A DNA stretch of 64,000 nt from Ambrosia x helenae (Eukaryota; Streptophyta; Magnoliopsida; Asterales; Asteraceae): contig CM061233.1 of assembly GCA_030844895.1 (NCBI GenBank), positions 50,211,453 to 50,275,452 on the forward strand. Direction: 5' to 3'. Below are positions 28,866 through 40,358 of the stretch, one piece after another. The first letter of the stretch is position 1. The number at the start of each line of letters is the position of its first letter. The translations under genes were made by a program, and so were the position numbers. The notes below the pieces were generated by a model. That model ran no database searches and was not told the origin of the DNA. It saw nothing but the letters and a program-made list of their open reading frames with translations.

Positions 28866-31568
28866 TGTGACACATCGGGTAAATCTCTCTTTTGGTTTCT
28901 ATCTTTTGTTTGTTCCCTTCGTTATTTATTTTCGGGACGAAAATTCTTTTTAACAACGTTGTCTAGATGAAAGTCTACCTTAGCGAGTCACGCGTATATT
29001 GTACTTAACTGGGTTAGTTAAGTCGGGTTATGGTTCGGGAACTATCGGTTTAGTCTAGAAGATCATTGGATGTTGGTCTAGAGGTTCATTAGATGTCAGT
29101 CCTTAACCAAGTGTACAAACGGTGACGATTTGTAGGATCGTCAGGGCATACGGAACATACAAGTCTCGAGTCCCGGGAATTGGTGAACGAGTGTGAATAT
29201 GTGTATTTACAAGTGTTATGTGTTTACAATCATTATGTGACTTGTCGGTATGTGAATATGTGTTAACATATGTTAAAACGGGGTTCAACGCGCAAAACAC
29301 ACGGAACAGGCCCTTATAGGCGATTAGGATAGCCCAATCGCCTATAGTAGGGGCGAGTGGGCAGTCATACAGGCGAGTAGGGCCTAAATGCATGACTGTT
29401 CATGCGATTAGGCCCCAATTGCATGAACTTACATGCGATTAGGATCCCTAATCGCGTGTAAAGCTGCATAATCGCTAGTTACGGGCTGGACGACTAAAAA
29501 CGACTATAAATACCATACTTGACCTCCTAAACTTCATTATACAAACCCTAGTCGTCCCATAACCCGCCCCAACACACACACAACCTCTGGAACGCGATTT
29601 TTGATCAAAACACAAGGTTTCAAGCTTAATCCATCATTCTTTTACAAATCTAAGGTTTGGTTTCCATCCATGCAATCTTATAAACGTTTTTATTCAATCC
29701 CTAATAGTCCAGACCTGTTCTAAAACGGAAAAGCTTTCTGAAAATCGTTAATAAGTGTTGATAATCGGATTCTAACTAGTATACATGTGTTATGTGTGTT
29801 TATGATTAGAAAGCTAGGGTTTTTGTGATTCAAGATGAATGAATGACATGTTATTATGTTAGATCAGAATAATATTGATGTTATGTTAATAAAATCTGAG
29901 TAATTGATTATTAGGGTTATAGTTATGCATGTTAATGTGGTGTTTCATGCTATGTGTATGGCGTTTGGATTACATGGTTGCATGCAGGACTGATAATACG
30001 AGGTTAAACGAAGGATTTTGGTTTAAACATGTTTAGAATAGTTGTTGGGATGATATTGGGTGGTTACACACGTTCTGGATCTGATTTGGAGCGTTAAACG
30101 CGCGAAAAACCGGAACAGCAAGGTTACAGGCGATTAGCAATCCTAATCGCCTATGTTAGAGGCGATTAGGAGGCCAATCGCCTATGTTTCATGCGATTAG
30201 GGCCTAATTGCTAGTAGATACATGCGATTAGCCCTAAATGCTAGTAGTTACATGCAATCAGCCCTAAATGCTAGTAGTTACATGCAATCAGCCCTAAATG
30301 CTAGTAGTTACATGCAATCAGCCCTAAATGCTAGTAGTTACATGCGATTAGCCTTCCTAAATGCCAGTTGACCAACCTAAATGCTAGTTGACTTTTCCTA
30401 ATCGCGTGTACTGTTGCTGTAAGTATAAATTAGCATTCCGAGACCCGATTTGACATGTAGGAACATGCTAGGAACCTCGTAACATATCTAATAACTTGGT
30501 AACATATGTTTGGATGTAATTCGGTGATACGTGAGCTATGTGCTATAACTTGTTGTGCGTTAACGTATGTTAAGTGTGATTGCATGGTTGTATGTTTGAG
30601 AGCGTAAACATAACACGGGGAGTCTCGGGTCACCAATGGGATGTCGAGTCTTGTACTTTGGGTCAGTTAAACAGTCACGGTGTTTTCAAACGAACTTGGT
30701 TATGGTCTGGACATCTAGGGACTAATTAACCTGCGGGTTATTAGTCTAAGTGCTTGTAACTGTCATATGTTAGGTCGCCGCTTTACGGGACTAACATAGC
30801 TGCTGAGTTATTCGTATTACGAAGTAACGCAACTTAAGGTGAGTTTACGGCCCCTCTTTTAAACTGGTTTTTACATTTTCGGGGGAGAAAACATGTGTTA
30901 AAACGATTATTTGGTAACTACTGTCATACTATGGGTTTCTATTGTGTACTACACGATCTTTGGAAGTCCCGGGGGGAACCATGAATGTGCGGGTTTGCAC
31001 AACGGGGAAATGTGAATAGCGCTATTGGGAGTGACCAACCCCGCTCGTCGACTTGGAGGGTCGGCGGGTGCATATTGTCTCAAACAGGAACAACAGGAAC
31101 AACAGGGTTACTACATCGGGCACACATTTGGTTTGCGAGTTAGTAATGGTTTTCCAATCGTGGTAGTAACAAAACATACGCCTAGCTAGCGTACACTGGT
31201 TTTCGATTTGTTATAGTATGGACAGGTTGACTTGGTACTTGGATTACAAAACCTGTAAACTCACCAGCATTTTTGTGCTGACGTAAACTTTTACATGTTT
31301 TCTCAGGTCGCTAAGGTAGCACTACGGACTAGGGCGCACGCGTCTGCACGGCGTCTAGTTAGAGTCGCATGGTTTTCATATGTTGAACATTTGGTTTACT
31401 TTTGAGATACTGTTTTGAATAAGCTTCCGCTGTAAACGGGGATTTTAAACTATGTTTTGAAATTGCATTATATTCATTTAGACTTGTTTATTGTGATCGT
31501 TGGTTTGGATCCTGGTTTGTCATGCGCCTCGCGGTAAAACTCCGCAAGTGGATTTTGAGGGTGTGACA
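28866..31568 (+). repeat. Gypsy1 3' LTR
   Basis: 2703 bp, ending ggtgtgaca at 31568. It is nearly identical to 10818-13459 except for about 61 extra bp near the start (about 28880-28945), which include tttcgggacgaaaattcttttt, a copy of the pre-polypurine-tract motif. TATA box at 29505-29512; 30-bp tandem repeat at 30216-30360. Confidence 0.9.
30216..30360 (+). repeat. 30-bp tandem repeat in Gypsy1 3' LTR
   Basis: Same array and same number of units as at 12106-12250. Confidence 0.9.
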
Positions 31569-34138
31569 AGCTGATCTTTCTACATCTCCTAACACCACAT
31601 ATGGCTTCAACAAAGCCAAAGTCACATGTTTCAACTGTGGTGGTAAAGGTCATTTCAAGAGGGAGTGCACACAGCCAGCTCAACAAGGAAACATGAATCC
31701 ATTCAACACCAATTACCAGAACCGTCAATCTCAGAATCAGGCATCTTATCAAAGCCAAAATAACAACAACTATCAACCACAAAATAATTACCAAAACCGA
31801 CAGAACACCTCACCAAACAATTCTGTTAGACAACCCACTACATCAAACTAGACCCAAAATCAAACACCACATAATCCAACCAGAACCATCATTCCAATTT
31901 CCACACCAAATAGCCAAACACCAACAACACCAAAAGATAACCAAAACCAGGCTTTGGTAATTCAAAAAGATGAAGGATTTGACTGGACTGGGATGCAACT
32001 AGGTGTTGAAGAGATTACAGCTGGTAATGTGGTGTGTGTTGCTCAGAAGATTGATTTGGAGGAGTCGGGGTTAGTTGAAGAAGTTTTGGAGAATGAGAAG
32101 TGGTCTGTAGTGAAGATTGAGGAAATGGTAGAAAAAGCTGATATTGACTTCAGGATTGATTCTTGATTCAGTCACTGATATTTCTAAAGAGCGTGACTCG
32201 GTATATTCTGATTCGGAGAGCGAGCCAGATTCTGAAGCTAGTGTTAGTTCACTAGATGATGACATTGATCAACTTCTAGCCGAAGTTGATTTTCTTATGA
32301 CTCGCAAGTCGTGCATAGTGGATGATGCTTTCACCAGAATTGATTACTCCAAATTCTTTGCTGGAAAGGAAGCGCACTTTGCTTTGATGGCGATGACAGA
32401 GCCTCCGAAACAGGTAAGTTCCGATTCCACTATAGATATGAATAGTGACAAATATTGTGGAACTTGTGATAGATTGACAGAAGAGAATAAGCAACTCTGG
32501 GTACAACTTGAGAGTGCTAGACTCAACTGTCAATCTTATCGCAAAGAAGCACATGAATTCAATAAAGTGCTTGATGGTTACAAAAAGGATATTTCTGATT
32601 TGAAGAAAACACTTTCTTTAAAACAACTGGCCATTAACAGTTATATCAATGAATTGGAAGAAACTAAACTCGAAATGGCAACCATCAAGTGCTTTTATGA
32701 AAAGGTCAACAAGAAGCTAGAAAGTTACAAACATATTGCTTATGTTGTTGACCATATTATTGAAGAACCCTCACAACCAAGTAGTGCAAACTACAAGGCT
32801 GTTCCATCTCCTGTGTTATTTGAAAATCACACTTTACATTCAATAACACCGGAGAGTTCAAACAAATCTGATTCTACATCGGATGATGAATCTTACACTT
32901 CCAGTGTTGGGGATCCAAATTCCGATGTTAGACCAATTCTGGGATTGAATAATGAGGGTGTGATAGCTGTGACTGATGATTCTGATTCAGAAGATGAGAA
33001 AACTGAGAAAGTGAGTGATATTCCCATTGAAAATCACATTATCACCAATGAACCGGTATCACCTTCTCAGATTTTACATCCAATGGCAAATGTTCATCGA
33101 GTGAATTAGTTAGTTAAGAATGTTGAGGAAAATGAACCAAGTGACAAACCCGTCAAAATATTTTATCGGATGGAAGGATCCGATCAGATTATTTCTGACG
33201 AGGAATATCCGATAAAGTTTGCCAATTACTCAAAGATTGAGAAAATCTGGAAGGAGAGTACTATTTGGTTTCCTAAGCATGAGAGGACCAATGATGTACC
33301 TCCAAAAATTTTAAAGAAAATTTATCTGGATATTCCTAAAGAACCCAAGGTTCATGTCACTAAGTTTATCAAGCCAAAGGAAAAGGCTAACAGTTTTCTT
33401 GAGCCGACTTACTCAAAGGACCCAACTCCTGAGAGTTTAAGACGAAGGTGTGTGGATGACCAATATCCTATCACTTCTTATGCAAAGTCGAACGCCAAGA
33501 ACGTGTTTGAAGAATACCGTGCATGCTTTAAGTGCGGGGAGAGAGGGCATTTACTTGCTCACTGCCCGTATGTGAGGCATAAGAGGCACGAGGTTGAAGT
33601 ATAGCAGAAATATCAAAGTCCAGTCGACAATCATTGTTATCCACAACGACGTTTTGTCCCTCAACCAGCACCGTTTTATAATCAATGCCATTATTTTCAA
33701 AAGAGGGATAATCGTCAGATTGCATATGATCATCATAATCGGATAGCTTTAGAAAAACCTTTAAAGAAACCAGTGGTGAACACAAGTGTTGATAAACAGA
33801 AGGTTCCCACAAAACCTGCTGTTAAATCAACGGTTGGACCTGTCTCTGTTAAATCAGAGAAGATAACTAAGAAGGTTTCCTTTAAGAACGATGTAAAGAA
33901 ACTGACTTAGACTCCAAAATCTCAGATTAGAATCTTGAAACGGTTGGAACAATCTTGGTCACCGGTTGGTTCTCAAGGTGCTTCTACTTAAAAAGCTAAT
34001 GAAAAATATGAAAGTGAAAAGAATTTGATTGATCAGAAAAAGGTCAATTCAAATTCAATTGTTTGTAATAAAGAATCTTTGAAACTGTATGTTCAAAGAC
34101 ACAAGACCAAGCAGGATTGGGTCCCCCGAAAGAATTAA
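31569..34138 (+). pseudogene. Copia B gag, 3' part, multiple stops
   Basis: Continues the gag of 10817 after the second agctg copy. First CCHC knuckle CFNCGGKGHFKREC at about 31629; N/Q-rich linker with a TAG at about 31849; a frame shift near 32150; acidic and coiled-coil part (32144-33109, with TEENKQLWVQLESA and YKKDISDLKKTLSLKQLA) ending in a TAG at about 33107; second CCHC knuckle CFKCGERGHLLAHC near 33530; stop at 33602 and others near 33908 and 33990. The gag-type C-terminus WVPRKN is followed by TAA at 34136-34138. A 24-bp direct duplication (ttaattttttacttgatatg with tgca) follows directly. Confidence 0.85.
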
Positions 34139-34183
34139 TTTTTTACTTGATATGTGCATTAATTTTTTACTTGATATGTGCAG
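32414..34183 (+). other. Candidate intron in Copia B (gag to pol)
   Basis: Donor ACAG|GTAAGTTCC at 32414, better than the A and C versions, and acceptor TTGATATGTGCAG|GGAGCT ending at 34183; length 1770 bp. Both sites fall between whole codons (phase 0), as in Copia A and C, although the sequence in between has diverged and gained stops. Confidence 0.5.
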
Positions 34184-37100
34184 GGAGCTTCAGCTGGCCC
34201 TGTTAGCAGTCTTTGGATTGTTGACAATGGAGCTTCTGGTCACATGACAGGGGATTTGTCGCTGCTGTTCGACATTAGAAACATCAATGGCGGATATGGA
34301 GCATTTGCTGGAAATAAAGGAGGTTACATTACTATGGAAGGAAATGCGAGTAATGGTATTGTGAGTTTTGAGAAGCTTTCATATGTGAAACAGATAGATT
34401 ATAATCTGCTTAGTGTCAGCCAAATCCGTGATAAACAGTTTTCTGTATTCTTTGATGACAAATCTTGCTACATACTCAAACCCGTCTTTGTACTTCCAAA
34501 AGAGTGGATCATGCTGAAAGCACCGAGAGTGAATAATCTGTACATTCTCGACATGTCAAAGGCGATGACAACTCAGGGCCAAGTTACGTGTTTCCTCTCC
34601 AAGGCTACAGAAAAAGAATCTATTATGTGGCATAGGAGAATGGGACATATTCACCTCAGAAAAATGAATCATCTGGTGAAGAATGGGCTTGTCGAAGGCA
34701 TTAATGTCAAACATTTTCATCTAAATGACAAGTGTGTGAGTTGCAAAAAGGGAAAGCAGCACAAGCAATCCAACAAACCAAAGAAAGTAAACTCTGTCGA
34801 AATGCCACTTGAGCGTTTGCACATGGACCTATTCGGACCTGTCAAGCGTAAGAGTCATTGCGGAGAGTTGTACTGTCTTGTGGTTACTGGCGATTATTCC
34901 AGATTCTCATGGGTAATGTGCTTGCATCATAAGAGCGACACGTTTAACAATCTGAAGGTTCTGTTCACTCGCTTAGAAAATGTTTATGGTTTGAAGATCA
35001 AAAGAATTTGGAGTGATAATGGGACGGAGTTCAAAAATGCACAGATGGATGCTCTTTGTGAAGATAAAGGAATTCATCATGAATACAGTGCTCCGTATAC
35101 CCTCAACAGAACGGTGTCGCGGAAAGGAAAAACAGGACTCTAATTGAGTCGGCAAGAACGATGCTTACGGACTCTAATCTTCCGGTAATGTTCTGGAATG
35201 AAGCCATATACGCAGCATGTTATACACTGAATCGTGTTTTAACAGTGAAGAAGTTTGGCAAAACTTCTTATGAACTGTTGAACAGAAGAAAGCCGAATTT
35301 GGAGTATCTAGAACCATTTGGAGCACCGTGTACTATGCTTAATCCATATGAGAAGTTTGCACCAAAAGCTGAAGAGGGATTCTTTGTTGAGTATACAACC
35401 CCGCTCAAACGGGTATTCAACAAACGAACTCGTCAGGTAGAGGAGTGGGCGAACGTTGAAGTTCAACGGTATACTCAGAATGTACAGGGAAGACATCCAG
35501 ATTGGATGTTTGATTACAAAGACTTCTTTGAATCATTCAATCTAGATGACTTGGTTGAAGAGGCTGTATTAAGACTTTATTACGAGTGTGAAAATGCAGT
35601 GACATCACCGTTGGTGCGTTCGATCACCGTAACTCCTCCAACAGCTTCCAATGATGCCAATGTTCCTGCAGCTGAAGAAGAAGTTTTCCAAGAAGCTTCT
35701 ACAACTCTTAATTCATCAGAATCGGAAGATGATGATGATGTCACAAGTGAAGCTATTCTAGATTTTGCTACAGAGACACCTCTAGTGAACCCAAATCCAA
35801 ATGTTGCTTCATCATCTAACTTGGGTAATGATCTGGATTCGACAGAAAATTTGACTACTCAAACGGGAGTGCAAGTACCTGATCACCGTAACTCCTCCAA
35901 CAGCTTCCAATGATGCCAATGTTCCTGCAGCTGAAGAAGAAGTTTTCCAAGAAGCTTCTACAACTCTTAATTCATCAGAATCGGAAGATGATGATGATGT
36001 CACAAGTGAAGCTATTCTAGATTTTGCTACAGAGACACCTCTAGTGAACCCAAATCCAAATGTTGCTTCATCATCTAACTTGGGTAATGATCTGGATTCG
36101 ACAGAAAATTTGACTACTCAAACGGGAGTGCAAGTACCTGATCACCGTAACTCCTCCAACAGCTTCCAATGATGCCAATGTTCCTGCAGCTGAAGAAGAA
36201 GTTTTCCAAGAAGCTTCTACAACTCTTAATTCATCAGAATCGGAAGATGATGATGATGTCACAAGTGAAGCTATTCTAGATTGTGCTACAGAGACACCTC
36301 TAGTGAACCCAAATCCAAATGTTGCTTCATCATCTAACTTGGGTAATGATCTGGATTCGACAGAAAATTTGACTACTCAAACGGGAGTGCAAGTACCTGA
36401 TCATCCGGAATCTCGGATTCATCGTATTCACCCGCTCGAGCAAGTAATTGATGATCATGGTAGTAATGTTATGACTAGAGGACAACTTCGGAATGCAAAT
36501 TCACCAAAAATCTTGGCGCTCTAACTTTATATGCAAAAATTCAGAAATCTGGTTGTCAGAATGACTGGTCTTTTGCTTGTTATGTTTCACAGGTAGAGCC
36601 ACGGACTTACAAGGATGCTCTTTTGGATTACGCTTGGGTAGAGGTGATGCAAGATGAGTTGTTGCAGTTTCAGAAACTGGGAGTGTGGACTCTAACAGAT
36701 TTACCCCCAGGCAGAAAGAAAATTGGAACCAAATGGGTTTTCAAGTGTAAAAAGGATGACATAGGCGTAATCGTAAGAAACAAAGCTCGACTGGTAGTTC
36801 AAGGTTTTCATCAAGTGGAAGGAATCGACTACAACGAGATTTATGCACCTGTGGCACGTTTAGAAGCTATTCGTATGTTTCTGGCGTTAGCCTTATACAA
36901 GAAATTCAAGGTGTATCAAATGGACGTTAAGAGTGCGTTTCTTTACGGTGTGGTCAAGGAAGAGGTATACGTCGGTCAACCTCCAGGCTTTGAAGATCCT
37001 ATCCACCGGGATAAGGTCTATGTTCTAAACAAAACATTATACGGGTTGCACCAAGCTCCACGCCAATGGTAAGAGGAGCTGAGCACATACCTTCTGTTCA

Positions 37101-38123
37101 AAGGATTCAACGCGGTTTGGTAGACTGCACTCTGTTCACCAAAAGAACAGGGGATGACTTGCTTCTAGTCCAGATTTATGTTGATGACATTATTTTTGGA
37201 TCTACTAATGAACTTTTGTGCAGAGAATTCGAAAAAGTGATGTAGGAAAAGTTCGAAATGAGTGCGATGGGAGAAATGCAATTTTTCCTCGGCCTACAGG
37301 TGGAACAAAGACCAACGGGGATCTTTATTCACCAGACGAAATACGTTTCTAAAGTCTTGAGCCGATTCCAGATGGAAGATTCGATGCCGATGGATACCCC
37401 GATCCAACCTAATCACGGGATTGGAGTTGACGCTAAGGGGGAGCTGACTGATCCTTTTACATACAGAGCAATCGTTGGATCTCTGATGTATCTCACCGCA
37501 TCTAGACCAGACATAATGTTTGCCACATGTCTCTACGCACGATATCAGTCGAAGCCGAAACAGAGTCATCTTGCAGTTGTCAAACGGATCCTACGATATT
37601 TGAAGGGTTGTCTGTCGAGACGACTATGGTACTCTAATGATGATAATTTTGACGCAATTGCTTTTAGTGATGCAGATTGGGGCAGTTGTGACAAAGACAG
37701 CAAATCAACAACGGCTGGATGTCAATTTTTGGGGGGCAGGCTCATGACCTGGCAGTGTAAGAAGCAGACAGCAGTTGCACTATCCACATATAAAGCAGAA
37801 TATGTATCAGCTTCAAGTTGCTGCTCACAGGTTCTGTGGATTCAACAGCAGATGGTCGATTATGGTTTGCAATCTCTTAAAACCCCTATTCACTGTGACA
37901 ACGAAGCCGCAATTGCATTAACTAAAGACACGGTCAATCACTCAAAAGCTAAACATATTCGGATTAAGTATCACTTTATCTGAGATTGTTATGCCAAAGA
38001 GTTGATTGACATGGTCAAAATCCACACTGATTACCAACTTGCAGATCTTTTTACCAAAGCTTTCGATGGATCTCGATTCGATTTTTATTAAAAGCTAATG
38101 GTATAAAAGAGAAACAAGACTGA
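34184..38123 (+). pseudogene. Copia B pol (protease, integrase, RT, RNase H)
   Basis: Full-length but broken. The protease site reads DNGASGHMTGD, with Asn replacing the Ser of the conserved D-S-G, at about 34220. Integrase: WHRRMGHIHL with CVSC, then HMDLFG and SDNGTEF. A one-base loss near 35100 shifts the frame inside the APYT...NG block; 35161-35913 continues with FWNEAIYAACYTLNRV. A 259-bp triplication then disrupts the linker. RT resumes at about 36590 with GTKWVFKCK and MDVKSAFLYG; the YVDD catalytic site is at 37177-37188. Lesions: TAA 37070-37072, a shift near 37125, TAG near 37243 and TGA near 37981. RNase H: DADWGSCDKDSKSTTG-type block at 37672 and HCDNEAAIAL. The C-terminus lies near 38090-38123. 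Confidence 0.85.
35621..36397 (+). repeat. 259-bp unit repeated three times in tandem in Copia B pol
   Basis: Unit boundaries at gatcaccgtaactcctcc: copies 35621-35879, 35880-36138 and 36139-36397. The copies are almost identical; I see one clear change in copy 3 (gattgtgc for gattttgc). As 259 is not a multiple of three, each added copy shifts the frame. The unit covers the acidic linker between integrase and RT (SSESEDDDDVTSEAILD). Confidence 0.95.
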
Positions 38124-40358
38124 TCATCACCTCTATTTATCACGTTTAGTTTTTAGTTTTACTGTTTTTCAAAAATTCAAAAACCCAAAAATATGTTTTA
38201 CATTTTAGGGGGAGTTTTAGATTTTCAGAAAAACCAAAAACATTGAAAAATTCAAAAAGCCATAAAAATTAGAAAAACCTAAAATGATTTTCAGGAGAAA
38301 AAGAGTAAATGATAGTACATCAGTGGGGATCTAACACATGCTAAAGATTTGAAATGTTATGTAAGCCGTGTGTTGAGTCTATGTGATGTGCTGGTAGGCT
38401 TCGTAGACCTATTATTGCGTGTTAGATACATACATATTAAACGAATTGAAATGTGGATGAACTCCTCATTGGCATATGGTCTTAGTACCGTAATTTCGTT
38501 TGATAGGGTATTTGTACAAAACTCGGAGGTTTCGGGTCGTTATGTTACTAGTTATCTGGGGATAGCCTTTCTGATCTTTTGTCGTAAGGTTTTAAGGACC
38601 TAGATCAGATAGGGTATCTTGCTAAAAGAGCTTTAATGCCAAAACCTAAAGTTAACGAAGTGAGGAACTTTCCATGTATGACGATAATCAAAGATTATCT
38701 AATGCATCGTATCCAATCATTGATGCAAATCATGATTGATATTAGCCCTCAATCTCGTAGAGTGCATACGTTACTTTGCAGCATTGATTTGCTGACCTGT
38801 ACACCTCTGTGACTCAATACCTTGTAAAATTACAGATAACAAAAGTATAATCACGCGTTACAATGAGTCTTTATGCAATTATTCCTTGATACGGGAGTAT
38901 GTAGTGTGCGTGGGAACCACGGACAATTTTGTTTATACTATAGATAATTGTATCGAACACTGCATAAAAGTCTATATGAGAGCTTATGTGGATAACAATA
39001 TCAGCAATTGCTGGATCACACATTGACTTTAATGATAATAAACACTAAAGATCAACGGTGTGATTAGATTTCTCAAAAACTGATATGATCCTCTTACCGG
39101 AAATCACAAAACATTTACTGCTTTATGTTTACATTTCTGCATTTTACATTTGTTCAAAATTTACAAAAACTCAAAAAGATTTTAGGTGTGTTTTAGCATA
39201 AGTTTCAGAAAAACCAAAAAGATTTTACATTTCTGATTTATTTTTGATAACAGATGGTGATTAATGGTCTTTTTCTGAAACTTGATGAACCATTTGGGTT
39301 TTGTGACTTTTAAATGTGAAATGATGAATGTTGGATGCTTAAAAGATGAGAAAAAGATTAAACGGGATTCGATTGTGAGATTTCGTAAAATGTTCAAAAA
39401 TTCCAATCTCCATTCGCCCCTTCGATGGGTCGAATGTGGAATTTTCCTTTACATTCGAGCCTTTTTAAAACGGTCGAATGTGAGAGTTCATGTGTATTTT
39501 GTTCATTCGAACCCTGTTTCTACTTTCGAGCCTTTCAATAGGGTCGAATGTGGAAATAGTTTCACCTTCGCCCTGTTAAACGGTCGAATGTGGAGCCTAT
39601 ATATACAAGTCTGCACGTTCGAACCCTCATTCAAAATTTTTTTTCAAATTTCTCAGATAACACACCCTTGTTGCTCGATTTTTCTAGACCTTATAACATT
39701 GATTCTTACACTTTTCTGATCATTTTAATATCAAATTTACAGGTAATTACAAACGAATGAAGGCAGATTGTTGATTATTGTATTCGAACCCTAGTTCATG
39801 ACTGTTGGACCATTTTTAGGGTGTTATAGATGCAATAGCTGATTAGGTTTTAGTTATAGATAGTTTTAGGGGGAGAATGATCAACAATCTAGGTCAATTA
39901 CAGACTAATTGTGTCAATGTGATCTTTAAAAACTAGTTAGACCTAGATTGCATTTAAAAACTATCTAAAACTATATAATTGATGCAATTGGTTGTTGTAA
40001 ATGATTAATCGGCCATATTAAAAGATGAACAAATGAAAATCACATGTTTAGATGCTCAAAATTGGATTCTGAAAATTGGTCATATGAACAGTCAGGTTCG
40101 ACCGTTTAAGAAAGGTCGAAGGTGGCTTTTTTGGTCGAAGGTGACTTGTTCATAGGGGCGAAGGTGGAATAAAGGTCGAATGTACGTTTTTAATCAAATT
40201 TTTCACATTCTAACCTTGTTTTCCACACTCGAACCTTGGATTTTCCACATTCGAACCATCGTAGGGTCAAAGGTGAACTTCCAAAAACCAAAATTTCAAT
40301 TTTGTGAATTTTGTCCGTTTTTAATGAATTTTCATGTTTTGTTTTTACAGTATTTCAA
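38124..40358 (+). other. Copia B spacer between pol and the env-like ORF
   Basis: Non-coding 2.2 kb. It has two extra polypurine-tract-like sites, ttagggggagt at 38205-38215 and ttagggggag at 39866-39875; multiple tracts are known for Sireviruses. Regions 39410-39620 and 40090-40270 are rich in ggtcgaa / ttcgacc / ttcgccc motifs. Splice-like sites: ATTTACAG|GTAATT at 39735-39748 and TTTTGTTTTTACAG at 40337-40350, the latter 8 nt before the env-like ATG. ORFs on either strand here look like chance. Confidence 0.6.

Larger units (their letters stand above)
10818..31568 (+). mobile_element. Gypsy1: plus-strand chromovirus-type element inserted in Copia B
   Basis: Starts tgtgacaccc and ends ggtgtgaca, with target duplication agctg on both sides. 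It has LTRs of 2642 and 2703 bp, an iMet primer-binding site, gag-pol with a chromodomain-like C-terminus, and a purine-rich tract. It is itself interrupted by Gypsy2 (16524-26695) in the RT region. By eye the two LTRs differ at about 11 substitutions plus indels (about 0.4%), so the insertion is recent, yet the coding region carries several disabling lesions. The Tekay/Del-type assignment rests on the C-terminal tail and overall layout. Confidence 0.9.
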
